Assembly (NCBI RefSeq): GCF_017163705.1
Contig: NZ_JAFIWB010000024.1
Coordinates: 32,850 to 96,849, forward strand
Direction of reading: 5' to 3'
Origin: Xanthomonas bonasiae
GTDB lineage: Bacteria; Pseudomonadota; Gammaproteobacteria; Xanthomonadales; Xanthomonadaceae
DNA: 64,000 nt
Positions within the stretch are counted from its first letter, which is position 1. Each line of letters opens with the position of its first letter. Positions 1-8,109 of the stretch are shown in pieces. Both the position numbers and the translations under genes were made by a program. The notes below the pieces were generated by a model. That model saw nothing but the letters and a program-made list of their open reading frames with translations. It had not been told where the DNA came from and searched no databases.

Positions 1-798
1 CAGGCGCTGCGCGAGGACGCGCTGGTGCTGCAGTTCGGCGGCGCCGCCGGCACCCTGGCCTCGTTGCAGACGCAAGGGCTGGCGGTGGCGCAGGCCCTGG
101 CGCAGGCGCTGCGGCTGCCGCTGCCGGCGCTGCCCTGGCATGCCGCGCGCGACCGCATCGTCGAGATCGGCAGCGCGTTCGCGCTGCTGGCCGGAACCCT
201 GGGCAAGATCGCCACCGACATCGTGCTGCTGATGCAGTCGGAAGTGGCCGAGGCCTTCGAGCCGGCCGCGTCCGGCAAGGGCGGTTCCTCGGCGATGCCG
301 CACAAGCGCAACCCGGTGGGCTGCGTGGCCGCCATCGCCGCGGCCACGCGCGTGCCCGGCCTGGTGTCCACGCTGTACGCGGCGTTGCCGCAGCCGCACG
401 AACGCGCCGCCGGGCAGTGGCATGCCGAGTGGGATACCGTGCCGGAGATCGTGCGCCTGAGCGCTGGCAGCCTGGCGCAGATGCGCAGCGTCATCGAGGG
501 CCTGGAACTGGACCGCGCGCGCATGCGCACGCACCTGGACAGCCATGGCGGCTTGCTCTACGCCGAGGCGGTGTCGGTCGCGCTCGCCGCCACCTTGGGC
601 AAGGCTGCCGCGCACGCGTTGGTGGAAGAGTCCGCGCGCCACGCACTGCAGCACGGCCGTCACCTGCGCGAGGTGCTGGCGGCCGACACGCGGGTGACCG
701 CGGTGTTGGATGAAAACCGATTGCAGGCGCTGTTCGCCGCCGACAGCTGGCGCGGCATGGCCGATGTCTGGATCGACCGCGTGCTCGCCAACGGCTGA
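1..798 (+). CDS. pcaB: 3-carboxy-cis,cis-muconate cycloisomerase, C-terminal part (5' end outside window)
   Basis: The reading frame is open from base 1, so the gene is cut by the window edge; 265 residues are visible of a family usually near 450. It belongs to the fumarase/aspartase superfamily: the signature GGSSAMPHKRNPVGC lies near visible residues 94-108 and holds the catalytic-loop serine. PcaB cyclises 3-carboxymuconate to 4-carboxymuconolactone in the cytoplasmic protocatechuate branch of the beta-ketoadipate pathway. It is followed after 30 bp by pcaD and then pcaC on the same strand, the normal pca order, which separates it from argininosuccinate or adenylosuccinate lyase. Very confident. 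Confidence 0.95.
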   Translation, partial: QALREDALVLQFGGAAGTLASLQTQGLAVAQALAQALRLPLPALPWHAARDRIVEIGSAFALLAGTLGKIATDIVLLMQSEVAEAFEPAASGKGGSSAMPHKRNPVGCVAAIAAATRVPGLVSTLYAALPQPHERAAGQWHAEWDTVPEIVRLSAGSLAQMRSVIEGLELDRARMRTHLDSHGGLLYAEAVSVALAATLGKAAAHALVEESARHALQHGRHLREVLAADTRVTAVLDENRLQALFAADSWRGMADVWIDRVLANG

Positions 799-828
799 GC
801 CTGTGCAACTGGATTCCGCGGAGCCGCC

Positions 829-1611
829 ATGCCGTTTCTCGATCTGCCCAGCCATCGCCTGCACTACCGCCTCGACGGCAGCGCCGGCAAGCCGTGGCTG
901 ACCTTCTGCAATTCGCTCGGCACCGACCTGCACATGTGGGACGCGCAGATCGACGCACTGGCGCCGCACTACCGCCTGCTGCGCTACGACCGTCGCGGAC
1001 ATGGCGGCTCCGGCGTGCCGGCCGGCCCCTATCGCGTGGACGATCTCGGCGGCGACGTGCTGGCGCTGTGGGATGCGCTGCGGATCGAACGCAGCCATTT
1101 CTGCGGGCTGTCGATCGGCGGCCTGACCGGGCAGTGGCTGGGCCTGCACGCCGGCGCACGCCTGGAGCGCCTGGTGGTGAGCGCCACGGCGCAGAAGATC
1201 GGCAGCGAGGACAGTTGGCGCGCACGCATCGCGCAGGTGCAGGCCGAGGGCCTGACTGCACTGGCGGCGGCGACGCGCGAGCGCTGGTTCACCCCGGCCT
1301 TCGCCGCGCGGTGTCCGCAGCGGCTGGACGAGATCATCGCCACCTTCCTCGCCACCTCGCCCGAAGGCTATGCGGCATGCTGCCACGCCGTGGCCAGCGC
1401 CGACTTCCGTGGCCGGCTCGGCGCGCTGGCGGTGCCGCTGCTGGCGATCGCCGGCGACGACGATCCGGTGTGCCCGCCGCAGGACCTGCGCGAGATCGCC
1501 GCTGCGGTGCAGGACGGCCGCGCTGCGCAGGTGCCCGGCCGCCACATCTGCAATGTGGAGTCCGCGCAGGCGTTCAACCGCCTCCTGCTCGAGTTTCTCC
1601 AGGCTTCCTAG
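829..1611 (+). CDS. pcaD: 3-oxoadipate enol-lactonase
   Basis: A 260-residue alpha/beta hydrolase that hydrolyses 3-oxoadipate enol-lactone to 3-oxoadipate. The nucleophile elbow GLSIGG places Ser near residue 95. An Asp in the AGDDDPV segment (about residue 210) and a His in PGRHICN (about 239) complete the triad. Length matches single-domain PcaD; it is not fused to PcaC as in some actinobacteria. The ATG lies 30 bp after the pcaB stop and pcaC follows after 81 bp, so the three are probably co-transcribed. The order pcaB-pcaD-pcaC makes this lactonase far more likely than a generic hydrolase. Confidence 0.95.
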   Translation: MPFLDLPSHRLHYRLDGSAGKPWLTFCNSLGTDLHMWDAQIDALAPHYRLLRYDRRGHGGSGVPAGPYRVDDLGGDVLALWDALRIERSHFCGLSIGGLTGQWLGLHAGARLERLVVSATAQKIGSEDSWRARIAQVQAEGLTALAAATRERWFTPAFAARCPQRLDEIIATFLATSPEGYAACCHAVASADFRGRLGALAVPLLAIAGDDDPVCPPQDLREIAAAVQDGRAAQVPGRHICNVESAQAFNRLLLEFLQAS

Positions 1612-1692
1612 AACGAAAGCCCGCTCCGCTGCGCAGGCGGCCGGCGACGCTGATCCCGACGCTGCATCCCCCCACATCACAACGGAAACCCC

Positions 1693-2079
1693 ATGGACGA
1701 AAAACAACGCTACGACGCCGGACTGCAGGTCCGCAAAGCCGTACTCGGCGAAGACCACGTGGAACGCTCGCTGGCCGCGCGCACCGACTTCACCAGCGAG
1801 TTCCAGGAGTTCATCACCCGCACCGCCTGGGGCACCGTCTGGACCCGCGACGGCCTGCCGCGCCACACGCGTTCGCTGCTGACCCTGGCGATGATGGTCG
1901 CGCTCGGCCACGACGAGGAATTCAAGCTGCACGTGCGCGCCGCGCGCAACAATGGCGTGAGCGCGGACGAGATCAAGGAAGTGCTGCTGCAGGCGGCGAT
2001 CTACTGCGGCGTGCCCGCGGCCAACCACGCCTTCGCGCTGGCCAAGCCGATCCTGGAAGAGCAGGCGGCCGAGGGCTGA
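1693..2079 (+). CDS. pcaC: 4-carboxymuconolactone decarboxylase
   Basis: A 128-residue all-helical protein of the carboxymuconolactone decarboxylase family, at the usual length. It carries the typical segments RTAWGTVWTRDGLPRHTRS and IYCGVPAANHAF. It decarboxylates 4-carboxymuconolactone to the enol-lactone used by PcaD, as a cytoplasmic oligomer. It has no CxxC pair, so it is not an AhpD-type peroxidase. It is the last intact gene of the pca operon here; downstream are a short palindromic repeat and a hydrolase remnant. Confidence 0.95.
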   Translation: MDEKQRYDAGLQVRKAVLGEDHVERSLAARTDFTSEFQEFITRTAWGTVWTRDGLPRHTRSLLTLAMMVALGHDEEFKLHVRAARNNGVSADEIKEVLLQAAIYCGVPAANHAFALAKPILEEQAAEG

Positions 2080-2122
2080 GGCCGGCGCTGGCGTCGCGCT
2101 GCTCGCATCGCGTGGCCGATCT

Positions 2123-2176
2123 TGTAGGAGCGACTTCAGTCGCGACAGGCCTTTCCGGTCACGCCCGTGGCGACTG
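2123..2176. repeat. Intergenic palindromic repeat, degenerate copy
   Basis: The left arm starts TGTAGGAGCGACTTCAGTCG and is followed by CGACAGGC, as in the perfect copy at 21874-21941. The right arm is decayed to GTGGCGACTG and runs straight into the hydrolase-like frame at 2165-2305. Such repeats are common between Xanthomonas genes and can fold as hairpins in RNA. Confidence 0.75.
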
Positions 2177-2305
2177 TACCTGCGCCTGCGCAGCGGGGAC
2201 CGCAGCTGGGTCACGCTGCCGCACGCCGACCATGTGGCGCACGTCGAGAACGCGCATGCGGCGTGGGTGGAGGCGGTGGTCGGCTTCCTGCGCCGGCCGC
2301 GCTGA
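2165..2305 (+). pseudogene. Remnant of an alpha/beta-hydrolase C-terminus
   Basis: The frame from 2165 to the TGA at 2303 reads like a hydrolase tail: SWVTLPHADHVAHVENAHAA followed by WVEAVVGFLRRPR. The Asp-His of LPHADH would be the end of a catalytic triad. There is no start codon or upstream hydrolase core; the frame emerges from the palindromic repeat at 2123-2176. I read it as the 3' remnant of a gene that once followed pcaC and was truncated by a deletion ending in the repeat. It could also be a chance open frame in GC-rich DNA; the motif spacing argues against that. Confidence 0.45.
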
Positions 2306-2399
2306 GCGCGACGCGGGCGCTGTGGCCCGGTGAATCGAACGGCGCCGCGATGGGGAGCATGTAGCGGCGGCGGCCGGCGTGCCAGCCGGCTCTAGGGAC

Positions 2400-3260
2400 T
2401 CAGCTGAGCAAGCCGCCCAGCCGCTGCGCGGCGTCCCTCAGCGGGGGCAGCAGCTGCGTCTGCATCGCCTGCAGGGTCACGCGGCCGGCCTGGGTGCCGA
2501 TGTTGAGCGCGGCGATGACCTCGCCGCGGCGGTTGCGCACCGGCACCGCGATCGAGCGCAGGCCGATCTCCAGTTCCTGGTCGATCAGCGAGACATCCTC
2601 GCGGCGCACGCGCGCCAGCGTCTCCAGGAACTCGCGCTGGCCGGTGACGGTACGTTCGGTGCGCGGGCGCAGCGGATTGCGTTCCAGGTAGCTTTCCAGG
2701 GTGTCGTGCGGCAGCGCCGCCAGCAGGACCCGGCCCATCGAGGTGCAGTAGGCCGGCAGCCGGCTGCCGGCGCGCAGGCCGATCGACATGATGCGCACGG
2801 TCTCGGCGCGGGCGATGTACAGCAGGTCGTCGCCGTCGAGCACGCCCAGCGAGCAGGATTCGTGCACCGCGTCGCGCAGCGCGTCCAGCACCGGCTGCGC
2901 GGCCGCGGTCATCGACGAGGACGCCACGTAGGCGCCGCCGATGCCGAGCACGCGCGGCAGCAGCACGTAGCCGCGGCCCTGTTCGCCGACGTAGCCGAGC
3001 TTGCCCAGGGTGTAGAGCACGCGCCGTACCGCCGCGCGCGAAATGCCGGTCTCGGTGCTGATCTGCGACATGGTGACCTCGCGCGCATGCAGCGCGAACA
3101 CGCTGAGCACGGCCAGGCCGCGCGCCAGCGAGGTCATGAAGTCCGGGTCGCCTTGCAGCCCGTCGATCTGCTGCATCAGCTCGTGGGTGAGCCCGCGCTC
3201 GGCGGGCGGCGAACCGGCGCCGGCCTTGCGCCGGCCTGCGGAAGCGGGGGAATCGGCCAT
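2400..3260 (-). CDS. pcaR: IclR-family transcriptional regulator, PcaR/PcaU/PobR type
   Basis: A 286-residue regulator from the ATG at 3260 (a TTG five codons upstream is possible; neither has a clear ribosome site). The N-terminal winged helix carries the IclR signature MTSLARGLAVLSVFALH and SQISTETGISRAAVRRVLYT. The C-terminal effector domain contains the TSMGRVLLAALP and NIGTQAGRVTLQAM segments seen in protocatechuate and beta-ketoadipate regulators. It is convergent with the pca genes and lies between them and a quinate-type dehydrogenase, so it probably controls both. A PcaR-like site at 6025-6039 supports that. The exact inducer cannot be read from sequence. Confidence 0.8.
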   Translation of the reverse strand: MADSPASAGRRKAGAGSPPAERGLTHELMQQIDGLQGDPDFMTSLARGLAVLSVFALHAREVTMSQISTETGISRAAVRRVLYTLGKLGYVGEQGRGYVLLPRVLGIGGAYVASSSMTAAAQPVLDALRDAVHESCSLGVLDGDDLLYIARAETVRIMSIGLRAGSRLPAYCTSMGRVLLAALPHDTLESYLERNPLRPRTERTVTGQREFLETLARVRREDVSLIDQELEIGLRSIAVPVRNRRGEVIAALNIGTQAGRVTLQAMQTQLLPPLRDAAQRLGGLLS

Positions 3261-3380
3261 CAGGTGAGCGTGCAATCCATCGGATACCCCGTCATGGTAA
3301 GCGCTGCACGGCCGCCTGCGTGGCGGCCGTGTTCCCGGTAGCCGCGGAACCGGCGCGCGCCGGCCGGTTCCGGGCGGGTC

Positions 3381-5810
3381 TCAGTGCTTGCCGGGCAAGG
3401 CGTAGGCGATCACGTAGTCGCCGCGGTCCGGCGACTGCCGCGCGCCGCCGGCGGTGACCACGATGTACTGGCGGCCGCTCCTGGGCGAAACGTAGGTCAT
3501 CGGCGTGCCCTGGCTGCCGACCGGCAGCCGCGCCTTCCACAGTTCCTTGCCGGTGTGGCTGTCGAGGCCGCGCAGGTAGTAGTCCTGGGTGCCGGCGAAG
3601 AACAGCAGGCCGGACTGGGTGGCCAGCGCGCCGCCCAGGGTCGGCATGCCGATCGGGATCGGCAGGCGCATCTTGATGCCGAGCGGGCCGGTGTCCTGCA
3701 CCGTGCCGACCGGTACCTGCCAGACCAGCTTGCGGGTGGCCAGGTCGATCGCCGACAGGGTGCCGTACGGCGGCTTCTGGCACGGGATGCCGAGCTTGGA
3801 GACGAAGCGGTCGCGCAGCGAGCCGTACGGGGTGCCGGTCTGCGAGGCCGCGCCCATCTCCACGCCGCCGGCCTTCTGGCTCTCCATCTGCCGGCGCGGG
3901 ATCAGCTTCGTCCACAGGCCGATGCGCATGTCGTTGACGAACAGGTAGCCGGTGGTCGGGTCCAGCGCGGCGCTGCCCCAGTTCATGCCGCCCAGCGAGC
4001 CCGGCCATTGCAGCGCCAGGTCCTCGCCCGGCGGGGTGTACATGCCGTCGTAGCGCATCTGCCTGAACTGGATGCGGCACAGCATCTGATCGATCGGGGT
4101 GGCGCCCCACATGTCGGCTTCGGTCAGTGTCTCGGTGCCGATCTGCGGCATGCCGGTGGACAGCGGCTGGGTCGCCGCGTAGCGCTCGCCGTCGGCCTTG
4201 CCCTGCGGTGCGGCCACCTCCTGGACCTGCGCCAGCGGCTGGCCGGTAGCGCGATCGAGCATGAAGATCTGCCCGGCCTTGGTCACCTGCAGCAGCGCGG
4301 GCACGGTGCCGCCCTTGCCGTCGGGCACGTCGGCCAGGGTCGGCTGCGCCGGCAGGTCGTAGTCCCACAGGTCGTGGCGCACGGTCTGGTAGTGCCAGCG
4401 CACGCGCCCGGTCGCGACCTCCAACGCCACGATCGAGGAACTGTACTTGTCGTCCTGCGGCGTGCGCTCGCCGCCCCAGGCATCCGGGGTGGTGTTGCCG
4501 GTGGGCAGGTAGATCAGGCCCAGCGCCGGATCGTAGGCCATCGAGGTCCACACGTTCGGGGTAGCGCGGGTGTAGTGGATGTTCGGGTCCAGCGGGGTGT
4601 CCGGGGTTTCCTTGGCCAGGTCCCAGGCCCACACCAGCTTGCCGCTGCGCACGTCGAAGGCGCGGACCACGCCCGAGGGCTCGCCGACCTCGATGTTGTC
4701 GGCCACGCGGCCGCCGACCACGATCAGGTTGCCGGCGATCAGCGGCGCCGCGGTCAGGGTGTAGAAGCCGGGCTTGACCTCGCCCATGCCGGCCTTGAGG
4801 TCGACCACGCCGTCCTGGCCGAAGTCGGCGCAGGGCGTGCCGGTCTGCGCGTCGAGCGCGAACAGGCGCGCATCGACCGTGTTCATCAGGATACGGCGGC
4901 GGCACAGCGCCGGTGTCGCCGCTGGCGCTGCAGCAGCGGGCGCCGGCATCAGGTTGTCGCCGGCGGCCGCCGGCGCGGTTGCGGTCGCTGCGCTGTCTGC
5001 GTCGTAGTAGCCCAGGCCGCGGCAGCGTTGCCAGTTCGGCGCGGTGGCCTTGGGGTCGAACGACCAGCGCTTCTGTCCGCTGTCGGCATCCAGCGCGAAC
5101 ACCTGGTTGTGCGGGGTGCAGACATACACGGTGTCGCCGATCTGCAGCGGCGTGGCCTGGTCCTCGGCGCCGAAGCCGTTGCTGGTCGGCACGTCGCCGG
5201 TGCGGGTCGTCCACGCCACCTGCAACTGGCCGATGTTGTCGCGGTTGATCTGGTCCAGTGCGGCGAAGCGGGTGCCGGCCACGGTGTTGCCCCAGTGCAT
5301 CCAGTCCTTCTGCGCGGTGCCCGGCGCCACCGGCGTGACCGGCGCATCGGCGCTGGCCTGCACGACCGGGCGCGGCACGAAGGCATAGCCCGCGGTAGCG
5401 GCCAGGCCGACCACCAGCAGCGCGGACAGCGCATAGGCGCCGCGCCCGGCCGGCTGCCGGCGGCTGCGGCGCAGGGTCGGCCACAGCAGGGCCACCAACA
5501 GCGCCAACACCGCCGGCGCGACCAGGCGCGAGACCAGCGGCCAGAACGCCAGTCCCACTTCCCACAGCGCCCACACCAGCGTGCCGACGAAGGCCGCGGC
5601 GTACAGCGCGGCGCCGGCGGGCCGGCGCGCGATCACCAGGATGCCGGCGGCCAGCGTGGCCAGCCCCATCAGCAGGAAGTACCAGCTGCCGCCCTCCGTC
5701 GCCAGGCGCAGGCCGCCGACCAGCAGCACGCCGCCGATCAGCACCAGCAACAGGCCGACCACCCAAAGCAGTCCGCGGCCCAGGACCGAGACATCCGATT
5801 GCGTATTCAC
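3381..5810 (-). CDS. Membrane-bound PQQ-dependent dehydrogenase, glucose/quinate/shikimate family
   Basis: An 809-residue quinoprotein. Residues 1-145 hold about five membrane helices, as in E. coli Gcd (796 aa). The rest is a periplasmic eight-bladed PQQ propeller, with QKDWMHWGNTVAGTRFAALD at its start, HDLWDYDLPAQPTLAD carrying the catalytic-site Asp, and the later ADMWGATPIDQMLCRI. An Ala/Pro-rich stretch near residues 270-300 precedes the CRRRILMNT segment. It would pass electrons to ubiquinone. Neighbouring pca genes and a PcaR-like operator favour quinate/shikimate over glucose, as in the Acinetobacter pca-qui cluster; this is inference. The GTG start at 5810 has AGAGGA 8 nt upstream. 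Confidence 0.9.
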   Translation of the reverse strand: MNTQSDVSVLGRGLLWVVGLLLVLIGGVLLVGGLRLATEGGSWYFLLMGLATLAAGILVIARRPAGAALYAAAFVGTLVWALWEVGLAFWPLVSRLVAPAVLALLVALLWPTLRRSRRQPAGRGAYALSALLVVGLAATAGYAFVPRPVVQASADAPVTPVAPGTAQKDWMHWGNTVAGTRFAALDQINRDNIGQLQVAWTTRTGDVPTSNGFGAEDQATPLQIGDTVYVCTPHNQVFALDADSGQKRWSFDPKATAPNWQRCRGLGYYDADSAATATAPAAAGDNLMPAPAAAAPAATPALCRRRILMNTVDARLFALDAQTGTPCADFGQDGVVDLKAGMGEVKPGFYTLTAAPLIAGNLIVVGGRVADNIEVGEPSGVVRAFDVRSGKLVWAWDLAKETPDTPLDPNIHYTRATPNVWTSMAYDPALGLIYLPTGNTTPDAWGGERTPQDDKYSSSIVALEVATGRVRWHYQTVRHDLWDYDLPAQPTLADVPDGKGGTVPALLQVTKAGQIFMLDRATGQPLAQVQEVAAPQGKADGERYAATQPLSTGMPQIGTETLTEADMWGATPIDQMLCRIQFRQMRYDGMYTPPGEDLALQWPGSLGGMNWGSAALDPTTGYLFVNDMRIGLWTKLIPRRQMESQKAGGVEMGAASQTGTPYGSLRDRFVSKLGIPCQKPPYGTLSAIDLATRKLVWQVPVGTVQDTGPLGIKMRLPIPIGMPTLGGALATQSGLLFFAGTQDYYLRGLDSHTGKELWKARLPVGSQGTPMTYVSPRSGRQYIVVTAGGARQSPDRGDYVIAYALPGKH

Positions 5811-6403
5811 GTTGCGTATTCCTCTGCAGACTCCGTGACCGCGCGCGGTTGCGCGACGGCGGTGTTCCCGGGCGTTCCGTCAGACGGCTAGGGAAACGGA
5901 CGGGTCCTGACCACAGCGGAAGGCGTCTTCCGTGGCCTGCCGCTGCGCCGGGAAACGCGACGGCGACACCAGCGCGCCGCCGTCCTGGCGGGCGGCACCG
6001 ACGACGGCGCATTCCGAGAGGTCTGGTCGATTATCGCACCGATGTGCGAATTTGGCATCGGTCGCGGCGAGGCGCCGATCGGCGTGCGGCAGATCGACCG
6101 ACGGCTGGGGCGAGTGCGAGGGCGGCGAGGCGCAGATCGCGGTGGAACGCAGCGGCGTGGACGGCCGGTGGACCCATGCGGGCGGCAACGCATGCGCGGA
6201 CCGCGGCGTCTGCGCGGTGGCCGGGCCGATGCAGGGATGGGGCGATCGCAGTGCGCGCGGGCGCGGCACGGTCGTTCACGCGCCACCGGGATCCGCATCG
6301 GGCCGCCGCGTCCGGATCTGTGAAGAGCCGGCCCTGCTGCGGCGTGCCGCGTCTGCGGCCACGTTCCGGCGAGCCCGTCGCGCGAGCTCGCCGGAGGCGC
6401 TTG
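5811..6403. other. Long non-coding upstream region of the PQQ dehydrogenase
   Basis: 593 bp without a credible gene; the frames crossing it have Arg-rich random composition. It holds the PcaR-like site at 6025-6039 and otherwise nothing I can name. Confidence 0.6.
6025..6049. promoter_or_regulatory. Candidate PcaR-family operator
   Basis: GGTCGATTATCGCAC at 6025-6039 matches 13 of 15 positions of the PcaR site GTTCGATAATCGCAC that I recall from Pseudomonas putida. It overlaps an inverted repeat, TCGCAC (6034-6039) and GTGCGA (6044-6049), separated by 4 bp. It sits 215 bp upstream of the quinate-type dehydrogenase, whose neighbour is an IclR regulator. Binding is inference. Confidence 0.5.
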
Positions 6404-6499
6404 CTACTTCTTCTTTTCTTTCTTGGCCGCGCGCTTTTCCTTCAGCGTCTTGGTCGGCTGCTTCTTGTCGCTCTTCTTCTGATCCATGCCCTTGCTCAT
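6404..6499 (-). CDS. Tiny Lys-rich conserved protein (31 aa)
   Basis: The protein begins MSKGMDQKKSDKKQPTKTLK and continues EKRAAKKEKKK: 31 residues, 14 of them Lys, strongly basic, probably helical or disordered. The ATG at 6499 has AGAGGG six nt upstream, a clear ribosome site, which decides the start inside a longer frame. Similar very short MSKGxDQKK proteins occur in many proteobacteria as conserved hypotheticals, as I recall. Function unknown; the charge suggests nucleic-acid or ribosome contact. It is divergent from the RIO kinase gene, 166 bp apart. Confidence 0.75.
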   Translation of the reverse strand: MSKGMDQKKSDKKQPTKTLKEKRAAKKEKKK

Positions 6500-6665
6500 G
6501 ACACCCTCTGGACGATTGCACTGTGGATTGCCGACTGCGGCCGCCGTGGCGGCGATCGCGGGTGCCACTTTACTCCGCTGGCGGCCGGCCATGCCGCAGT
6601 TGTCGACCGGCATGCACGCAAGGTTGGGCCATAATCGTGTTTTCCCCCAAGGTGCCCCGCGTCCG

Positions 6666-7523
6666 ATGAAAACCCCCCAGGGCCTGCAGCCGCTGATCGA
6701 GGATGGCGTCATCGACAGCGTGCTGCGCCCGCTCAAGAGTGGCAAGGAGGCCGCCGTGTACGTGGTCCAGGCCGGCGCCGAGGTGCTGTGCGCCAAGGTC
6801 TACAAGGACATGGCGCAGCGCAGCTTCCAGGCGCGCGTGCAGTACCAGGAGGGCCGCAAGGTGCGCGGCAGCCGCCAGGCGCGGGCGATGGGCAAGGCGA
6901 CCAAGTTCGGCCGCCGCGAGCAGGAAGCCGCGTGGAAGGACACCGAGGCCAACACCCTGTACCAGCTGGTGGACGCCGGCGTGCACGTGCCGCAGCCGCG
7001 CGGCTACTTCCACGGCGTGCTGCTGATGGACCTGGTCACCGACGCCGACGGGCAGAGCGCGCCGCGGCTGGGCGAAGTGGAGCTGGAGCCGGAGCAGGCG
7101 CGCGCGTTCCACATGCAATTGATCGGCGACGTGGTGAAGATGCTGTGCCTGGGCCTGGTGCACGGCGACCTGTCCGAATACAACGTGCTGGTCGCCGCCG
7201 AGGGCCCGGTGGTGATCGACTTCCCGCAGGTGGTCAGCGCCGCCGGCAACAACGCCGCGCGCGACATGCTGCTGCGCGACGTGCACAACCTGCGCGACTG
7301 CCTCGGCCGCTTCGCCCCGGAGCTCAACGAAACCCATTACGGCGAAGAGATGTGGGCGCTGTACGAGAAGGGCGAACTGCGCCCGGATAGCGCGCTCAGC
7401 GGCCGCTTCGTCTTCGACACCCGCCGCGCCGACGTGCGCGCGGTGCGCGACTCGATCGAGGACGCGCGGCAGGAAGCGATCATCCGCCAGCAGGGCCGCG
7501 AGGCCGCGGCGGACGAGGACTGA
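6666..7523 (+). CDS. RIO-type serine/threonine protein kinase
   Basis: A 285-residue atypical kinase of the RIO1 class from the ATG at 6666. The flexible phosphate loop is LKSGKEAAVYVV, the catalytic Lys is in CAKVYK (about 44), the catalytic loop is HGDLSEYN (about 166-173), and the metal loop is IDFPQ (about 185), where DFP replaces the DFG of ordinary kinases. That replacement is diagnostic for RIO proteins. Eukaryotic RIO kinases act in small-subunit ribosome maturation; bacterial targets are poorly known. Upstream frame extension to 6486 lacks family similarity. The gene stands alone between the Lys-rich protein and a long intergenic region. Confidence 0.9.
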   Translation: MKTPQGLQPLIEDGVIDSVLRPLKSGKEAAVYVVQAGAEVLCAKVYKDMAQRSFQARVQYQEGRKVRGSRQARAMGKATKFGRREQEAAWKDTEANTLYQLVDAGVHVPQPRGYFHGVLLMDLVTDADGQSAPRLGEVELEPEQARAFHMQLIGDVVKMLCLGLVHGDLSEYNVLVAAEGPVVIDFPQVVSAAGNNAARDMLLRDVHNLRDCLGRFAPELNETHYGEEMWALYEKGELRPDSALSGRFVFDTRRADVRAVRDSIEDARQEAIIRQQGREAAADED

Positions 7524-8109
7524 GTCGCGCGGCAGCGCGTCCCGCACGACGCGCTGCCGAAAAACATCCCTCGCCGCTGCGCCGATCGCCGCAGCGCGCC
7601 GCCGATCGCATCGGTGGCTCCTTCACTGTCGCGTCCCTGTCATTTCCGCATCGCCATGCGTGTTCGCCAGGGCGTGTCATCGATTCTCCGGCAGGTTGCG
7701 TTGGCGCTGACAGATACAAGCCGCACGCCTGCTCTTGCGCGCGCTGGCGTGTCGCCCCAGCTCACCTCTTCCATCTTTCTTTTCCGTGCACGCGCAAGGT
7801 GGCGCGTGTTGCTCGGGATCGAGGGTGCGTCTTTGTATCGGCAGCGAATGGCGCTGCCATCGGCGAGCGCAACAGCGCGCCCGGCAACGGGTTGGAAACG
7901 TGCCGCAAACGCGACACGGCGACCGGAATATCCGTATCCCGATGCGATACCAACGTATCGCCCGCAATACGAATCTTTCGTCAATCTTTCTGCGCGCACG
8001 CGCAAGTTGTAGTGGCAGCTGACTGCGGTTTTCGTGCGGATATATCGCGGGAATACATTTCGTGTAGCGTTGCGCGCTTCGATCTTCCCACCCCCACGAT
8101 TTGACCCCC
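7524..8109. other. Long upstream region of the RND efflux operon
   Basis: 586 bp with no credible gene and lower GC than its surroundings. Several GTATC/GATAC motifs occur, including the perfect inverted repeat at 7944-7961. The efflux promoter is expected near 8000-8100; no consensus -35/-10 pair stands out. Confidence 0.5.
7944..7961. promoter_or_regulatory. Candidate operator, perfect inverted repeat upstream of the efflux genes
   Basis: GCGATAC at 7944-7950 and GTATCGC at 7955-7961 form a perfect 7-bp inverted repeat with a CAAC spacer, about 150 bp before the adaptor gene. The size suits a TetR- or MarR-type repressor, but none is encoded next to the operon, so any regulator would act from elsewhere. 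Confidence 0.35.

Noticed and set aside
3384..5891. An 835-codon + strand frame opposite the PQQ dehydrogenase
   Set aside because: Composition is Arg/His/Ala-rich without motifs; the minus strand has a complete quinoprotein with Asp and propeller signatures.
7640..8005. A 121-codon minus-strand frame upstream of the efflux operon, considered as a missing regulator
   Set aside because: No helix-turn-helix or other domain can be read in it, and the start codon lacks a ribosome site.
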